Assembly (NCBI GenBank): GCA_900291925.1 | Contig: UWYS01000004.1 | Location: 806,001-870,000 of the forward strand | Origin: Thecaphora thlaspeos | Lineage: Eukaryota; Basidiomycota; Ustilaginomycetes; Urocystidales; Glomosporiaceae | DNA: 64,000 nt | Direction of reading: 5' to 3' | In this document: one piece after another, positions 22,285-32,728 of the stretch | How positions within the stretch are numbered: the first letter of the stretch is position 1 | How the letters are laid out: every line of letters begins with the position of its first letter | Translations under genes and position numbers: made by a program | The notes under the pieces: generated by a model | What the model was told of the DNA's origin: nothing | Seen by the model: only the letters and a program-made list of their open reading frames with translations | The model's database searches: none

Positions 22285-23514
22285 ATGAATCAACCATCTG
22301 GCTCCAAACCAAAGCTCTCCTTTGGCTTCAAGGCCGCCGCCAAGCCAGCCGCACCGCCACCGCTCGCCGCCGCCAAGCCAAAGGCCTTCCAGGCTCTGGC
22401 CGACGACGACGACGATGACGACGACGGCAGCTCGTCCAACGCCTCTTCGTCTGCCAGAAACAAGCCCAAGGCAAAGCACGCCACAGGCCACCTCAACATG
22501 ATGGGTCTAGCGCCGCGCAAGTCCTCGACCCCGGCCTCGCGCAACGACCGCAAGAAGCACGCAGAAGCCGAGCAGCTCGACGCCACTGTCTTCGACTACG
22601 ACACCGTCTACGACTCGATCAAGGAGGCCGAGAAGCGCGTCAAGCTCGCCAAGCAGCAAGAGTCGGCCGAGCGCAAGCCAAAGTACATCGGCAACTTTCT
22701 CAAGTCGGCCGAACAGCGCAAGCGCGACCGAGAGCGAGCAGAGGCAAAGATGATACAAAAGGAGAGGGAGGTAGAGGGCGACGAGTTTGCCGACAAGGAG
22801 GCCTTTGTTACGACGGCGTACAAGGCGCAACAGGAGGAGATCGCACAGGCCGAGGCTGACGAGCAGCGCAAGGAGGAAGAGGAGCGCTCAAAGTCAAAGG
22901 GCATCGGCTCCTTCTACCGAGACATGCTCAAGGACTCGACCGCAGCCAGAGAGGCCGCCATCGCCGTATCGCTGCAGCCAAAGAAGGAAGCGGAGATCCA
23001 ACAGGCCCTCAAAGGCGCTACGACGGACGTGTCGACCGACGAAGCACCAAAGCCAAAGAGCGACGCCGAGCTCGCGCTCGAAGCCAAGCAAAAGGGCCTC
23101 AACGTCGAGCTCAACGACGAGAACCAGGTTGTCGACAAGCGCGACCTGCTGTCCAAGGGTCTCAACGTCGTCTCGAAGAGGCGACACCATGGTCCGCAGG
23201 ACGTCACGACAAAGGAGCAGGATCGCGAGTCAAGGCAGCAGAGGGACCAGCGGCGTAAGGAAGAGTACGAGAGCCGCATGAACCGCGACGCCCAACGCTC
23301 TCGTCAAAGCGCGCTCATTGAGGAGCAGATGCTTGAGCTCGAGCGGAAACGCAAGCGCGAAGAGGAGCAAGATAGGGAGAGAGAGCGCCAGAAAGTCAAT
23401 GCGAAGCGCAACGACGAAGGCTCCATCTCGAGCGCGCGCCAGAGGTACCTAGAGAGAAAGAAGCAGAAGCTGGCAGGCGCTGGTCAAGGCGCTGCAGATG
23501 CATCGCCATCATGA
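22285..23514 (+). CDS. NSRP1/CCDC55-like splicing regulator
   Basis: Single exon, 409 aa, starting at an ATG in a typical leader. A proline/alanine-rich start and an Asp run are followed by DATVFDYDTVYDSIKEAEK, then a long charged coiled coil with RKPKYIGNFLKSAEQRKRDRERAEAKMIQKER, DEFADKEAFVTTAYK and a GIGSFYRDML-type block. These are the landmarks of the nuclear speckle splicing regulatory protein 1 N-terminal domain. The C-terminus is a Lys/Arg/Glu-rich helix likely to carry nuclear localisation signals. Proposed role: alternative splice-site regulation; known for the animal protein and inferred here. Confidence 0.85.
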   Translation: MNQPSGSKPKLSFGFKAAAKPAAPPPLAAAKPKAFQALADDDDDDDDGSSSNASSSARNKPKAKHATGHLNMMGLAPRKSSTPASRNDRKKHAEAEQLDATVFDYDTVYDSIKEAEKRVKLAKQQESAERKPKYIGNFLKSAEQRKRDRERAEAKMIQKEREVEGDEFADKEAFVTTAYKAQQEEIAQAEADEQRKEEEERSKSKGIGSFYRDMLKDSTAAREAAIAVSLQPKKEAEIQQALKGATTDVSTDEAPKPKSDAELALEAKQKGLNVELNDENQVVDKRDLLSKGLNVVSKRRHHGPQDVTTKEQDRESRQQRDQRRKEEYESRMNRDAQRSRQSALIEEQMLELERKRKREEEQDRERERQKVNAKRNDEGSISSARQRYLERKKQKLAGAGQGAADASPS

Positions 23515-23676
23515 TCGCAGCTTCCGAGGACCCCCTGTGACGCATCAGCTGGGATCGCATCATGTACTTGTACCGTATTCACACTGTCTCTGTCATGGAC
23601 CGCTCGCAACTTGCAATACAGAAGGCAGAGCACGTTGGATGATCTGTGTTTCCTGGACCCTTGTCGTCCGACGGTT

Positions 23677-24522
23677 CTAGAACTCGTCTGTCTCGCTGAA
23701 GAAGCCGGAATATGTGAGGACTGTGCGGGCGGAGCGTCGAGTGGTCAAGGGAGCATGGGTGTGGGGTTGTCAGTGAGTCCATTCCTCGTAGGCGCAACAC
23801 GGAAAGCTGACAGCGCGCGCAACGGCCGCCGCACTCACTTGTGCCGTAGACGAGCGCTCCTCCGGCAATCGACATGATACACGCCATGGGCGCAATGATG
23901 CCCGAATGCGCCAGCGCCAGCGGGAGCGCGAAGCCGGATACGATCATCATGCCCGTCATAAAGTTGCCAAAGTCCAGAAAGGCACTGCGAGGGTCGTTGG
24001 GGATGGAGGCAAACGAGGAAGGCGGAGTACAGGGAAGCGGTCAGTAAGGCGACGTCCCTCGATCTTCAAGCCGCCACGATGGCAGAGGCGAAGCCGCTCT
24101 GCTCTGCTCACCTGTTGTAGTCCGCCGAGAAGTCATCCGCGCCGGCACATTTGGCACATACGCTGTTGGGCAGTGGCGCAAGCACGTAGGTCAAGGCTGG
24201 GTGTGATATACGGGCGGATGGCGTGGAGAAGCAGTGCGAGGATCAGTCGGGAGCGTTCGACGTTGGCAGCAGGTCGGCGGAGGCAGGATCGTTTACTCAC
24301 CAACGAGGAGCGGGAGCCAATTGGCCCATAGCGCGCACGAGAGGATGATGAGGAGGAAGCCGAGCGCGAGCACGAGCGAGAGGAAGATGATTGCTGCGGA
24401 CGGGTCCAAGAGGAGAGGGAGGAGGCAACGGATTTGATTCAAGTCAGCTCATCGTCGTGCCTCGGACGACGAGGGGGAAGCTAGGCCTGGCGGCGAGGCA
24501 CACTCTTTAGACCGGCGGCCAT
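23677..24522 (-). CDS. VPS55: Vps55-family endosomal membrane protein (five exons)
   Basis: Five exons on the minus strand: 24522-24504, 24393-24301, 24196-24112, 23984-23839 and 23720-23677. All donors are GTG(A/T)G and all acceptors CAG, and phases agree, giving 128 aa. The protein starts MAAGLKTIIFLSLVLALGF and continues with CALWANWLPLLVALTYVLAPLPNSVCA, then DFGNFMTGMMIVSGFALPLALAHSG and MSIAGGALVYGT; it ends in an acidic FFSETDEF tail. Four hydrophobic helices match Vps55/OB-RGRP. The family acts with Vps68 in late endosome-to-vacuole sorting. The exons are too small to appear as one open frame, so this gene is easily missed. It converges on the NSRP1-like gene with 162 bp between stops. 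Confidence 0.93.
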
Positions 24523-25435
24523 GGTGAGGGGATGCGTCGGTGCGAATGTCGGGATGTATGCTATGGACAGGGGGTAGAGCGGATGCTGGGAGTGGCGGGA
24601 TGGTGCTTGAGGGTGATTGCTGGTGGTGGATTGGACGCTGTATGGAAGAGTGTGGCTGCGTTGCCGTGATGACGAGCGGCGAAGCGCGAGCGCGCCGGGC
24701 CCGTCTGGAGTTGCGGGCGTGGAGCGTGGGCGTGGGCATGTCTGGCCGTGTGTGCGTGTTGGGGGCCGGCGGCGGCGGCGGCATGCTTCTTTTCCCGGCC
24801 GTAGGCGCGTGCTCCGCTGAGAAGGAGAAAAGCTGTGATCGACTGAGCGCCCGCTTCACCTGCCTCAGCTAAACCTTTTCCCCAGCGCCAGGCGCAGGCG
24901 CAGCAGGCGGCGCATTTCAAGCGGCGTGCCTTTTGTATTGCGACGTGGAGGGACCGCTTTTCGTTGAATTTCATTTCACTCTGGATGTTCGCGCTGGCCA
25001 GCCAGCCAACCCAACCAAGCCGTCCTTTGTCTCCGCGCCACCATCCCAATCACGACCTCCTCCATCCCACTGCCCCGCTTCCCCTCTTTCCCCCTCATCA
25101 CCACCGCACCTCACACGTCCACCCTACGACAGTCCCTCACGCACCGACCGACGACATCGACGACGCAGCCACCCGTTCCTTCGACTACAGCATATATCCG
25201 AAGCCGTATCGTCGGACGCTCACCCGCACCCAGATCGTCGCCGACCCTCTCCTTGCAAGCCGACCCTCTCCAACTCTCCCGTCCTCGACGCCAGTGAACC
25301 GAACGCTGTTGTTACTGTGCATCTTCCACCTTTTCTCCGCCTTTCGCACTCTAGGATCTCGCCCTCCGATCTCAACCCTCGCCGCATCTTAGCACCTCGA
25401 AGCAGCACCGCCCCGTCGTTCCGATCGCAGCAGCC
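24523..25435. other. Divergent promoter between Vps55 and Not4 genes
   Basis: 913 bp. The Not4-proximal half is pyrimidine- and Cys/Pro-codon-rich leader with overlapping open frames that carry no recognisable domain. No specific regulatory site recognised. Confidence 0.6.
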
Positions 25436-28400
25436 ATGGCCAAGAGGACAGCACCACAGACGTCTACCACAGGTCTCGCCTTCCCGCTGCTGGGGCTCGT
25501 CGCCGGACCTGGAGCGCCAGGCGTCAGCGCGCTCTCGATGAACGGCATCTCCAGCTCCTACTCCAACGCAGGTTCTGCGGCGTCCTCGAGCGAGGTGGTG
25601 CACTCGACTGGCCTCCCACCGGCGCCCAACAAGTTCGACATCAGCCAGGCCCAGCAGTGCAGGCTACAAGATGCTTACTGGTCCGACGAAGAGGTGAGTG
25701 TCGCAGAGTTGGTCTCCTGGAGGACAAGGCGACTTCGGTTCGCCTGCACGGGGGTATGCCGCCCGAGTCGCTTGCAACCGTGCAGGCGTTGCTCTCAGCT
25801 AGGGTTGGGAGGCCCAGGCCTCTTCGCGTGTGACACTTGGCACGATTACGCAACAAGAGCTTGGCTCTGGCTATGGCTGTACCTATAGCCCTGGCTCCGG
25901 CTATGGTATTCTAATGGATCTCATACGAGCAGGTGGACGTCGCATCTTTTGCACCTGCCCTAGCTAGCTCGGCCTGCCTCGTCGGCTCATTGTCTCGGTC
26001 AGTCGCTTCACACAGACTAAAGTCCCAGGGCTGACCATCCTTCTCTTGCTACCCGTTGCTTCTAATACGCGCCTTTACAGGAGGATATGGACTGCCCACT
26101 GTGCTTGGAGGAGATCGACCTATCTGATGCTAACTTCAAGCCCTGTCCATGCGGCTACCAGGTGAGTGCCCCCTCCCCCCCCCCCCCCCCCCCCCCCCGC
26201 CGCCGCCGCCGCCGCGCGGTCCATGCGCGACAGCGCAAAGACCAACACCCATGCTAACTCCTTCTCTGCTGCTGTCCCCTTGATGCCTCAAACCAAGATC
26301 TGTCGATTCTGCTGGCACCACATCAAGCAGAACCTAAATGGGAGATGCCCGGCATGCAGGCGGAAGTACTCCGACCAGACGGTCGAGTTCAAGCCGATGA
26401 CTGCAGAAGAGTGAGTGAAGCATCCCTTTGGTAAAGACGTACGGCAAACATATTCAGGAATCCGTTACCAACAGCTGTTCTCTCCACGCATCTCGTGCGG
26501 TTTCTCATCTGCTTCGCTATCGCGCAGGATCAAGAAGCTGACGCAGGCGAAAAAGCAAAAGGAGAGGGAGAAGAAGGAGCTTGAGGCGATGAATCGCAAG
26601 CATCTGGCGAATATGCGCGTTGTCCAGAAGAACCTCGTCTACGTGGTGGGGCTCAGTTCGAAGTTGGCAAAGGAAGAGGTGAGTGGAGTTCGCTGTCGAT
26701 GAATCCGTACGCTGTGCTCCGATGCGAGCGACTACACTCACGCCCGATGACTCTACTCTTTCTTCGTCGCTCTCTTGCCGCTTTTGACACTCCGAGCAGC
26801 TCATACCGACACTGCGGAGCAATGATTACTTTGGCCAGTACGGACGGATCTCCAAGATACTCATCAGCAAGCGGACGACAGCATCAAAGCTGGTGATGGG
26901 GACCTCGGAGTCGGCGATCGGCGTCTATGTGACCTATCACCGCAAGGAAGATGCGGCCAAGGCAATCGTGGCCATCGACGGAAGCAAGGGCAGCGACGGT
27001 AAAGTGATCCGAGCGAGCTATGGCACGACAAAGTACTGCACCACCTACCTCCGAAACCTGCCCTGCACCAACCCAGGCTGCACCTATCTCCACGAGCCAG
27101 GGGAGGAGGCCGATAGCTTCACCAAGGAGGACCTCTCGACGCTGCGGCACGCCGCCAAGGACACCGAGAACAAGATTAAGCCGGCGTCGATGGGGCTCAC
27201 TGCGATACCAAAGAGAACCGACTTGGTCTCGGGGGCAGATTCGCTCGAAGGCTCGGCGCTGCCTAAGACTGCGTCGTGGGCGTCTGGTAAACCCGTCGCA
27301 GGGCTCACGTCGGGCGCACCAATGGTGGGGAGTCCCTTCCGCGAGTCGGACATGCCGCCATTGTTGGCGAGCTCGGCATCGGTGCTGGCGAGGAAACCGA
27401 GCTGGCCGAAGCCGGAGAGGCAGAAGTCCAGCACGGCCAAGCCTCCAGCGACGCCGACGTCAAAGTCGAGGGCCAGCGCCATCGGACGAGCAGAATCGCC
27501 GGCACCCCCCGGCATATCGACGAGACCGGCTACGCCTTCGCCGCTTGCCGCCGAGCCCGCATCTCCATCACCGCCACCCAGCAAGGCAGCCACTCCCGTG
27601 CCGGCGAACGCCGGACCGCCTCCTGGGCTGGAACCGAAGGCGCAGGTCTCGTCAAAATCGAGCTCCGAGACGATTACGAAGCAGTCGACGCCAACGGGCC
27701 CACCGGGCCTCTCGAAGGGTGTCGCCCCGCCGGGTCTCGCTTCGCCGGCGACGGCCTCGACGCGGACGCTCACGTCCGAAGAAGGCGACCGGAGCGAAAA
27801 GTCGTCTTCCACAACGGTCGCCTCAACGTACCAGCCATCGTCGAGCGCCCAGGCCCTGCTTGACGACATGCTGCAGAGGAGAGAGGCCGAGCCCGAGACC
27901 GTCAAGCCGAGCCCATTCCCCGACTTCGACGATGCGCTTTCGAGCTTCCAGGACGGCGACTTCTCGTTCAACTTCCCGGCCGCACAGCAGGCGGCCTCAT
28001 CGGCCAACGACTCGGACGGACCGCTGCGACCAGGCCAGGTAGACCTGACAACTGCGTTCTCGACGTTCAGCCCCTTTGGAGCTCCGCCCGGCGTACTGGC
28101 GGCGCACGGGGGCCTTGTCAACGCCGGCACGCCGCCGCCTGGCATCATGCGGACGCCCAACCGCAGCGGGACCGCATCGCCCGCTCCGCTGAGCTACTCG
28201 GGCTCATTTGACCCCTTTGCGCCGGGTGCGGGCGAGACGATTGGAGGGGAGAGCAACGACAAGCACGCCTCGCCCTTTGCGGCGATTGAGCAGTTGAAGA
28301 GAACCTTGAGCGAAGACAGAAACAACACCAACAACAGCAACGGCAGCAACAACGGCAACGGCAACGACGACTCGGCCGAGGCGTCCGACGCTTCCAAGAG

Positions 28401-29487
28401 GGCGTCGCGCTTCGACTTTGCCAAGCGCAAGGAGTCGGATTCGCTCGGCGCTGGCATCGCGGCCTCGCCGCTGCGGGCCGAGCTGATGCTCAACATGCGC
28501 GTCAATGGCTTCGGCGGCGATCAGGATGGCCTGTCGGCGTCAAAAGACGGCTCGAGCCTGCTGGGCAACGTCGTCGACCAGGACCCGACCCACGGTCCCC
28601 AGGGCGGTAGCATGGGCGGCTTTGTAGACGGCGGGCTGCCCAACTTCGCGCTCGGCAGGGACGGCGGTTACCCGGGCATGGGCATGTCGCGACCGCCCCC
28701 GGGCATCAGCGGTCCGGCGTTTAGCAACTGTTTCGGCACCAGCACGCCGCCGCCCGGCATCTCTGCGCCCGCCAGCCGACAGCAGCAGGCTCTGCTTGCT
28801 TCGCTCCACCAGATGGGTGGCAGCAGCCTCTCGCCGTCGGTCGACAACGTGATGCAGCAGCAACAGCAGCAGAACGTCTTCAACGGCAGCGGAGCCAGCT
28901 TCCTGGCCGAGCTTCAGCAGCAGGCGGCCCAGCGAGCCCAGCAGCAGGCGCAGTTTGCCGCCGCCGCCGCCGCGTCGGGCAACCACGGCGGTTCGCCCAA
29001 TGTTGAGATGGGACGTCCCAATGGCACATCGGCCAACTCGTCGGACCCGCTGCTGGCGCAGATCATGGCGGCTTCCGCGGGTCGCAGGCCCGGCGGCGGG
29101 TTCGGCGGTCAACAGCAGCAGCAGAACCACCGCGATGCTTTTTCGCCCTCGACGCCGTCCGAGCTGCCGTTCAACGATGCGGCCATCATGTCGATGGCGC
29201 GCTCGCAGATGCACGCTGCGCACCACCACCACCAGCAACAGCAGCAGCAGCAGCAGTACGGCGGGGGACGGTACGGAGGCGGAGGCCTCGGCAACGCTGC
29301 TGGAGGATCGTTCTCGCCCTTTGACCAGCTGGCCAACTTTGGCGGTGGCGCAGGTAGCTCGGGCCAGCAGCAGCAGCAGCATGCTTTCAACGACCAGCGC
29401 TTCTTGCAGCATCAGGGTCAGCAGCAGCAGGGCGGAGGTGCAAGCGGTCAGCACGATCACAGAAACCCCTACCCTGCTCTGTCGTAA
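25436..29487 (+). CDS. NOT4: Not4/CNOT4 RING-RRM ubiquitin ligase
   Basis: Five exons: 25436-25693, 26081-26161, 26298-26410, 26528-26678 and 26800-29487; about 1,096 aa. A C4C4 RING at about residues 91-138 reads CPLCLEEI ... CPCGYQICRFCWHHIKQN ... CPACRRKY. A Lys-rich coiled segment (IKKLTQAKKQKEREKKEL) leads to the RRM region, with VVQKNLVYVVGLS and DYFGQYGRISKILISK, and then a zinc-finger-like CTTYLRNLPCTNPGCTYLHEPG. This order is specific to Not4, the E3 ligase of the Ccr4-Not complex that acts in mRNA decay and co-translational quality control. The remaining 800 residues are low-complexity, with Gln and Gly runs and several PPPGI/PPGL motifs, possible proline-rich docking sites. Confidence 0.95.
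26175..26215 (+). repeat. C24 homopolymer plus GCC run inside a Not4 intron
   Basis: Twenty-four consecutive C at 26175-26198, then a short GCC run, 13 bases after the splice donor of intron 2. Prone to length error in sequencing and slippage in vivo. Confidence 0.9.
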
Positions 29488-29847
29488 GCAAGATCCGTTG
29501 CTGTTTGTTGCTATGCGGCTCGTACCGTTGGCGTGGTTCATTCTGTTTTCGTCTTGTTCCTGTCTTTTCGTCGGTCTCTATCTCGTAACTAGCTCGAAGC
29601 TTCTACAACTCCCCTCAACGCTTCCCATTCTCCAATTACAAAAGTGAATTGGTAAAGACCGATATATCGATTGACAGAGGCAGCGCATGAGATTGGATGA
29701 GGGGTTCTTTGGTTTCGAGTTGTACTGAATGATTGCGGAGAGCAGCGAGGTTGAGCTGAAAGGGGGGTTGGTGGTACAGAGGTTGTAAGGGAGGTGAGAG
29801 AGTGGAAGTAGAAGGGGAAGGGGGGACGGAAAGTGATGGGAAGGATT
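29488..29847. other. Convergent 3' region, Not4 and SRP54
   Basis: 360 bp between the two stop codons, holding both 3' ends. No gene or clear structure. Confidence 0.6.
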
Positions 29848-31908
29848 TCATCGAGGTCCACCTGCGCCCATCATGTTCTTTAGCATACCTGCCATACCGC
29901 CCATTCCGCCCATGGACTGATAGAGTGAAGGGGGGGGGGCGGTGTTAAGATCAGTATGAATCTCGCCTACGCTCGCGAAAGTCAAGGAGGGGTGTGGGGT
30001 GTGGGAACGCACCTGTATCATCTGTTGCATCTGAGCCATATCTGGCATTCCACCACCTCCTCCCATGAGGTTTCCCAACCCTCCCAGCCCACCCAATCCA
30101 CCTAAACCGCCCATCCCCGCCCCACCTCCCATGGCCGCCAACTCCGGCGGTATGTTTCCGCTCTGGATGTCGCGCATCAGTTTCTCCCTACCACCCGGCT
30201 GTCTCAGCTGCGCCTTGATCTCCGGTGGAAGTGAGTTTTGCATCTGCATAACCTGTTCCCTCGTCATGCCCGGCGGTAGCATCCCAGGCCCCGGCATACC
30301 TCCCACCCCTTTACCCTTCCCGCCAGGACCACCGCCCGCTGCGCCAGACATCTGTCGAAGCCAGCTGTTCTTGCCGCCCATCTTCTTGACCATGTTGGCC
30401 ACCATGCGGTACTGCATCAGGAACTCCTCCACCTCCCTCACCGACGTCCCCGAGCCGCGCGCCACGCGGCGCGCTCGTGCCGTCATCCGCACCTTGGTCG
30501 GGGCGGCCTTCTTCTTCTTATTGTTCTTCTTCTTGGCCGCATCGACGGCGCTCGTGCTCGTCGAGGGATCGTGCTGGACAACCGCACCGGGATCGCGCGG
30601 CACCGGCTTGTGCCGGACCGGCGCCGTAAAGAGGCTGCCGTCCGAGTCGAGCTCCTCTCGCGTCATGGCGTCGATGATGTAGACCATGCGCTTCATCTTT
30701 CCGCCGGCCGCCTCGTCGTTTTCGCCGCCGCCGCCGAGCAGCGCGCCCATGCCCGGGATCATGCCGGCAATCTTGGAGAGCGGTCCCATGCCCATGATGT
30801 TGCTCAGCTGCTCGCGCCAGTCGCGGATGGTAAACGTCCCGCCCTCTTCGATCTTCTTGAGCATCTCGCGCTGGCGCTCCTGGCCGCCGTTCATCTGCAT
30901 CTCCTCGACCTTGTCCATCAGCCCGGTGATGTCGCCCATGCCGAGCAGCTTCGAGATAAAGGGCTGGGCGCGGAAGGGCTCGAGGTCGGTGGCGTGCTCT
31001 CCCGTTCCAATGAACATGATGGGCGTCTTTGTCGCGGCGACGGCCGAGATAGCGCCTCCACCCTTTGCGTGGCCGTCGAGCTTGGTGACAATGATGGCGC
31101 CGTAGCCGGCGGCGTCCTTGAAGGCGCGGCTCTGGGCCTCGGCCGCCTGGCCGATGTTGGCATCGAGCACCATGATGGTCAAGTCCGGCGAGACGGCGGC
31201 GTCAATCTCCTTCATCTCGTCAAAGAGCTCCTGCTCCTGCTTGTGCCTGCCGGAAGTGTCGACGATGATGACTTCGAAGCGGTTCGACTTGAACGACGCG
31301 ACGCCGGCCGACGAGATGGCGACGGGGTCCGTCTCGGTGTAGGAGCCATAGAAGGGGATATTGTTCTTGCTTGCGTTTTGCTTGAGCTGGTCGAAGGCGC
31401 CGGCTCGGAAGGTGTCTGCGCAGACGAGACCCGTCTTGAAGCCACGCTTTTGGTAGTAAAGGGCGAGCTTGGTGCACGACGTCGTCTTGCCGGAACCCTG
31501 AAGGCCGACAAACATGATGACGTTTGGCTTGCCCTTTTTGGGCTTGAAGACGTCCGAAGGGCCTGAAGTGCCGGGGGCGACGAGGGCGCCCGACTCTGTA
31601 TCGGTCTTTGCCTGTCCATGGCTAGGGTCGACGAGCTGGACGAGGTGGTCGAAGACGGCCTTCTGTACGCGCTGCCTGCGCTGTGCGTCGGACCAGTTTG
31701 CGTTGGCCTTGTCGTTGAGGAGCGAGGAGACCTCTGAGCGGACCTGCGTGCGTAGATTTGCGACGAGCTTGACGTTGACGTCTGCCTCGATGAGGGCGGA
31801 GCAGACGGTCTTGAGGAGCTGGTCGACGGTGTTGGCGTCTACGGTGGGCTGGCGCGAGAGGTCCTGGAAGGCGGTGTTGATGCGCCGTCCGAGGTCTGAG
31901 AGGACCAT
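29848..31908 (-). CDS. SRP54: Signal recognition particle GTPase SRP54
   Basis: Exons 31908-30013 and 29916-29848 around a 96-bp intron (GTGCGT, a CTTAAC branch-like site, C-rich tract, CAG); about 654 aa. N domain: [18 protein letters not shown] domain: P-loop [63 protein letters not shown] domain: [20 protein letters not shown] block, then [17 protein letters not shown] and QMVKKMGG-like [16 protein letters not shown], and a Gly/Met-rich tail. It binds signal peptides and 7S RNA and delivers ribosomes to the ER. Unusual: a Pro-then-Lys-rich insertion of about 40-45 residues lies in the M domain between the ELDSDG and RVARGSG blocks, where the human protein is continuous. The start is the ATG next to the conserved N domain. 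Confidence 0.97.
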   Translation of the reverse strand: MVLSDLGRRINTAFQDLSRQPTVDANTVDQLLKTVCSALIEADVNVKLVANLRTQVRSEVSSLLNDKANANWSDAQRRQRVQKAVFDHLVQLVDPSHGQAKTDTESGALVAPGTSGPSDVFKPKKGKPNVIMFVGLQGSGKTTSCTKLALYYQKRGFKTGLVCADTFRAGAFDQLKQNASKNNIPFYGSYTETDPVAISSAGVASFKSNRFEVIIVDTSGRHKQEQELFDEMKEIDAAVSPDLTIMVLDANIGQAAEAQSRAFKDAAGYGAIIVTKLDGHAKGGGAISAVAATKTPIMFIGTGEHATDLEPFRAQPFISKLLGMGDITGLMDKVEEMQMNGGQERQREMLKKIEEGGTFTIRDWREQLSNIMGMGPLSKIAGMIPGMGALLGGGGENDEAAGGKMKRMVYIIDAMTREELDSDGSLFTAPVRHKPVPRDPGAVVQHDPSTSTSAVDAAKKKNNKKKKAAPTKVRMTARARRVARGSGTSVREVEEFLMQYRMVANMVKKMGGKNSWLRQMSGAAGGGPGGKGKGVGGMPGPGMLPPGMTREQVMQMQNSLPPEIKAQLRQPGGREKLMRDIQSGNIPPELAAMGGGAGMGGLGGLGGLGGLGNLMGGGGGMPDMAQMQQMIQVRSHTPHPSLTFASVGEIHTDLNTAPPPSLYQSMGGMGGMAGMLKNMMGAGGPR

Positions 31909-32728
31909 GGTGGGCGTGAGTAGCGGGGTGGATCGGGGACGGGTGGTGGTGGGTGGGTGGGGGGGAATGGTGGCGACATAGGCCCAGAAGGCGAGGGCGA
32001 GGGCGAGGGCGAGGGCGAGGCAGGACGGACGTGCGCCGCCTGTGCACCTCCTCACCCTCTACCGCAAGCCCGTCCCCGCTGCGAAAGGGCAAGCGGAGCC
32101 GGCGGAGGGGACTTCTGCTCTCGCGCGAGAAAGTCAAGCTGCCTCGTGGTGGCCACCTGCAGCGCAAAAAAGTGGAGCTGGCCACCTGACCGGCGAGTGA
32201 CCGCTCTCGCTCGCCTGCTTCCAAGGGCGGCGTGCGCATGCACAGCCACGCTGTGCACAGACAGGCGAGCGACGCAGGAAAGAAGTGCAAGAAGACCCAG
32301 CGCGGCGGCGCAACGGGCTGTGTCCCCGGCCCGCCCCCGACATCCATCGGCACCTTTTCCGACACCGACGACAAAGTTCCAGCTCAGACGCGCCCCAACC
32401 GACGACGGCGACGACCCCACCACGACCACGACGGCGGCATCGGCAACGGCAACGACTCGCTCACTACGCCCACGACTACACCAACGCCCGGCTCATCCGC
32501 AGCGCCTCGCCTCAGCCCTAGCCCTTGCACGTTACAGCCCGCCAGCCAGCCTCTGACCTGGACCGCCATCGCCTCTTCTCCCCGTCCTCCTCTCTTCTCT
32601 GCCCGCCTTTCTCTCCAATCGCATCACTGTCATCCCTGCTTCCTCCCTCGCACGCACGCAACGCTCCTGCTTCGCTCCGCTCCGTCAGCACTCGCCACCG
32701 TATCCTCCAGTCTCGTAGTTCGTCCACG
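31909..32728. other. Divergent promoter between SRP54 and the Rid1-like gene
   Basis: 820 bp of shared upstream sequence. Contains a GCGAGG hexanucleotide run (31991-32020). Several GC-rich open frames cross it on both strands; none shows a domain. Confidence 0.6.
31991..32020 (+). repeat. GCGAGG hexanucleotide run (possible G-quadruplex)
   Basis: Five or more tandem GCGAGG units supply repeated GGG triplets with short loops. It lies about 80 bp upstream of the SRP54 start codon on the opposite strand. Confidence 0.8.

Noticed and set aside
24933..25541. Open frame overlapping the Not4 start
   Set aside because: Pro/His/Arg-rich translation of a CT-rich leader; runs out of frame across the real Not4 start.
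30571..31566. 331-codon plus-strand frame opposite SRP54
   Set aside because: Shadow of conserved SRP54 codons; the product is low-complexity without family features.
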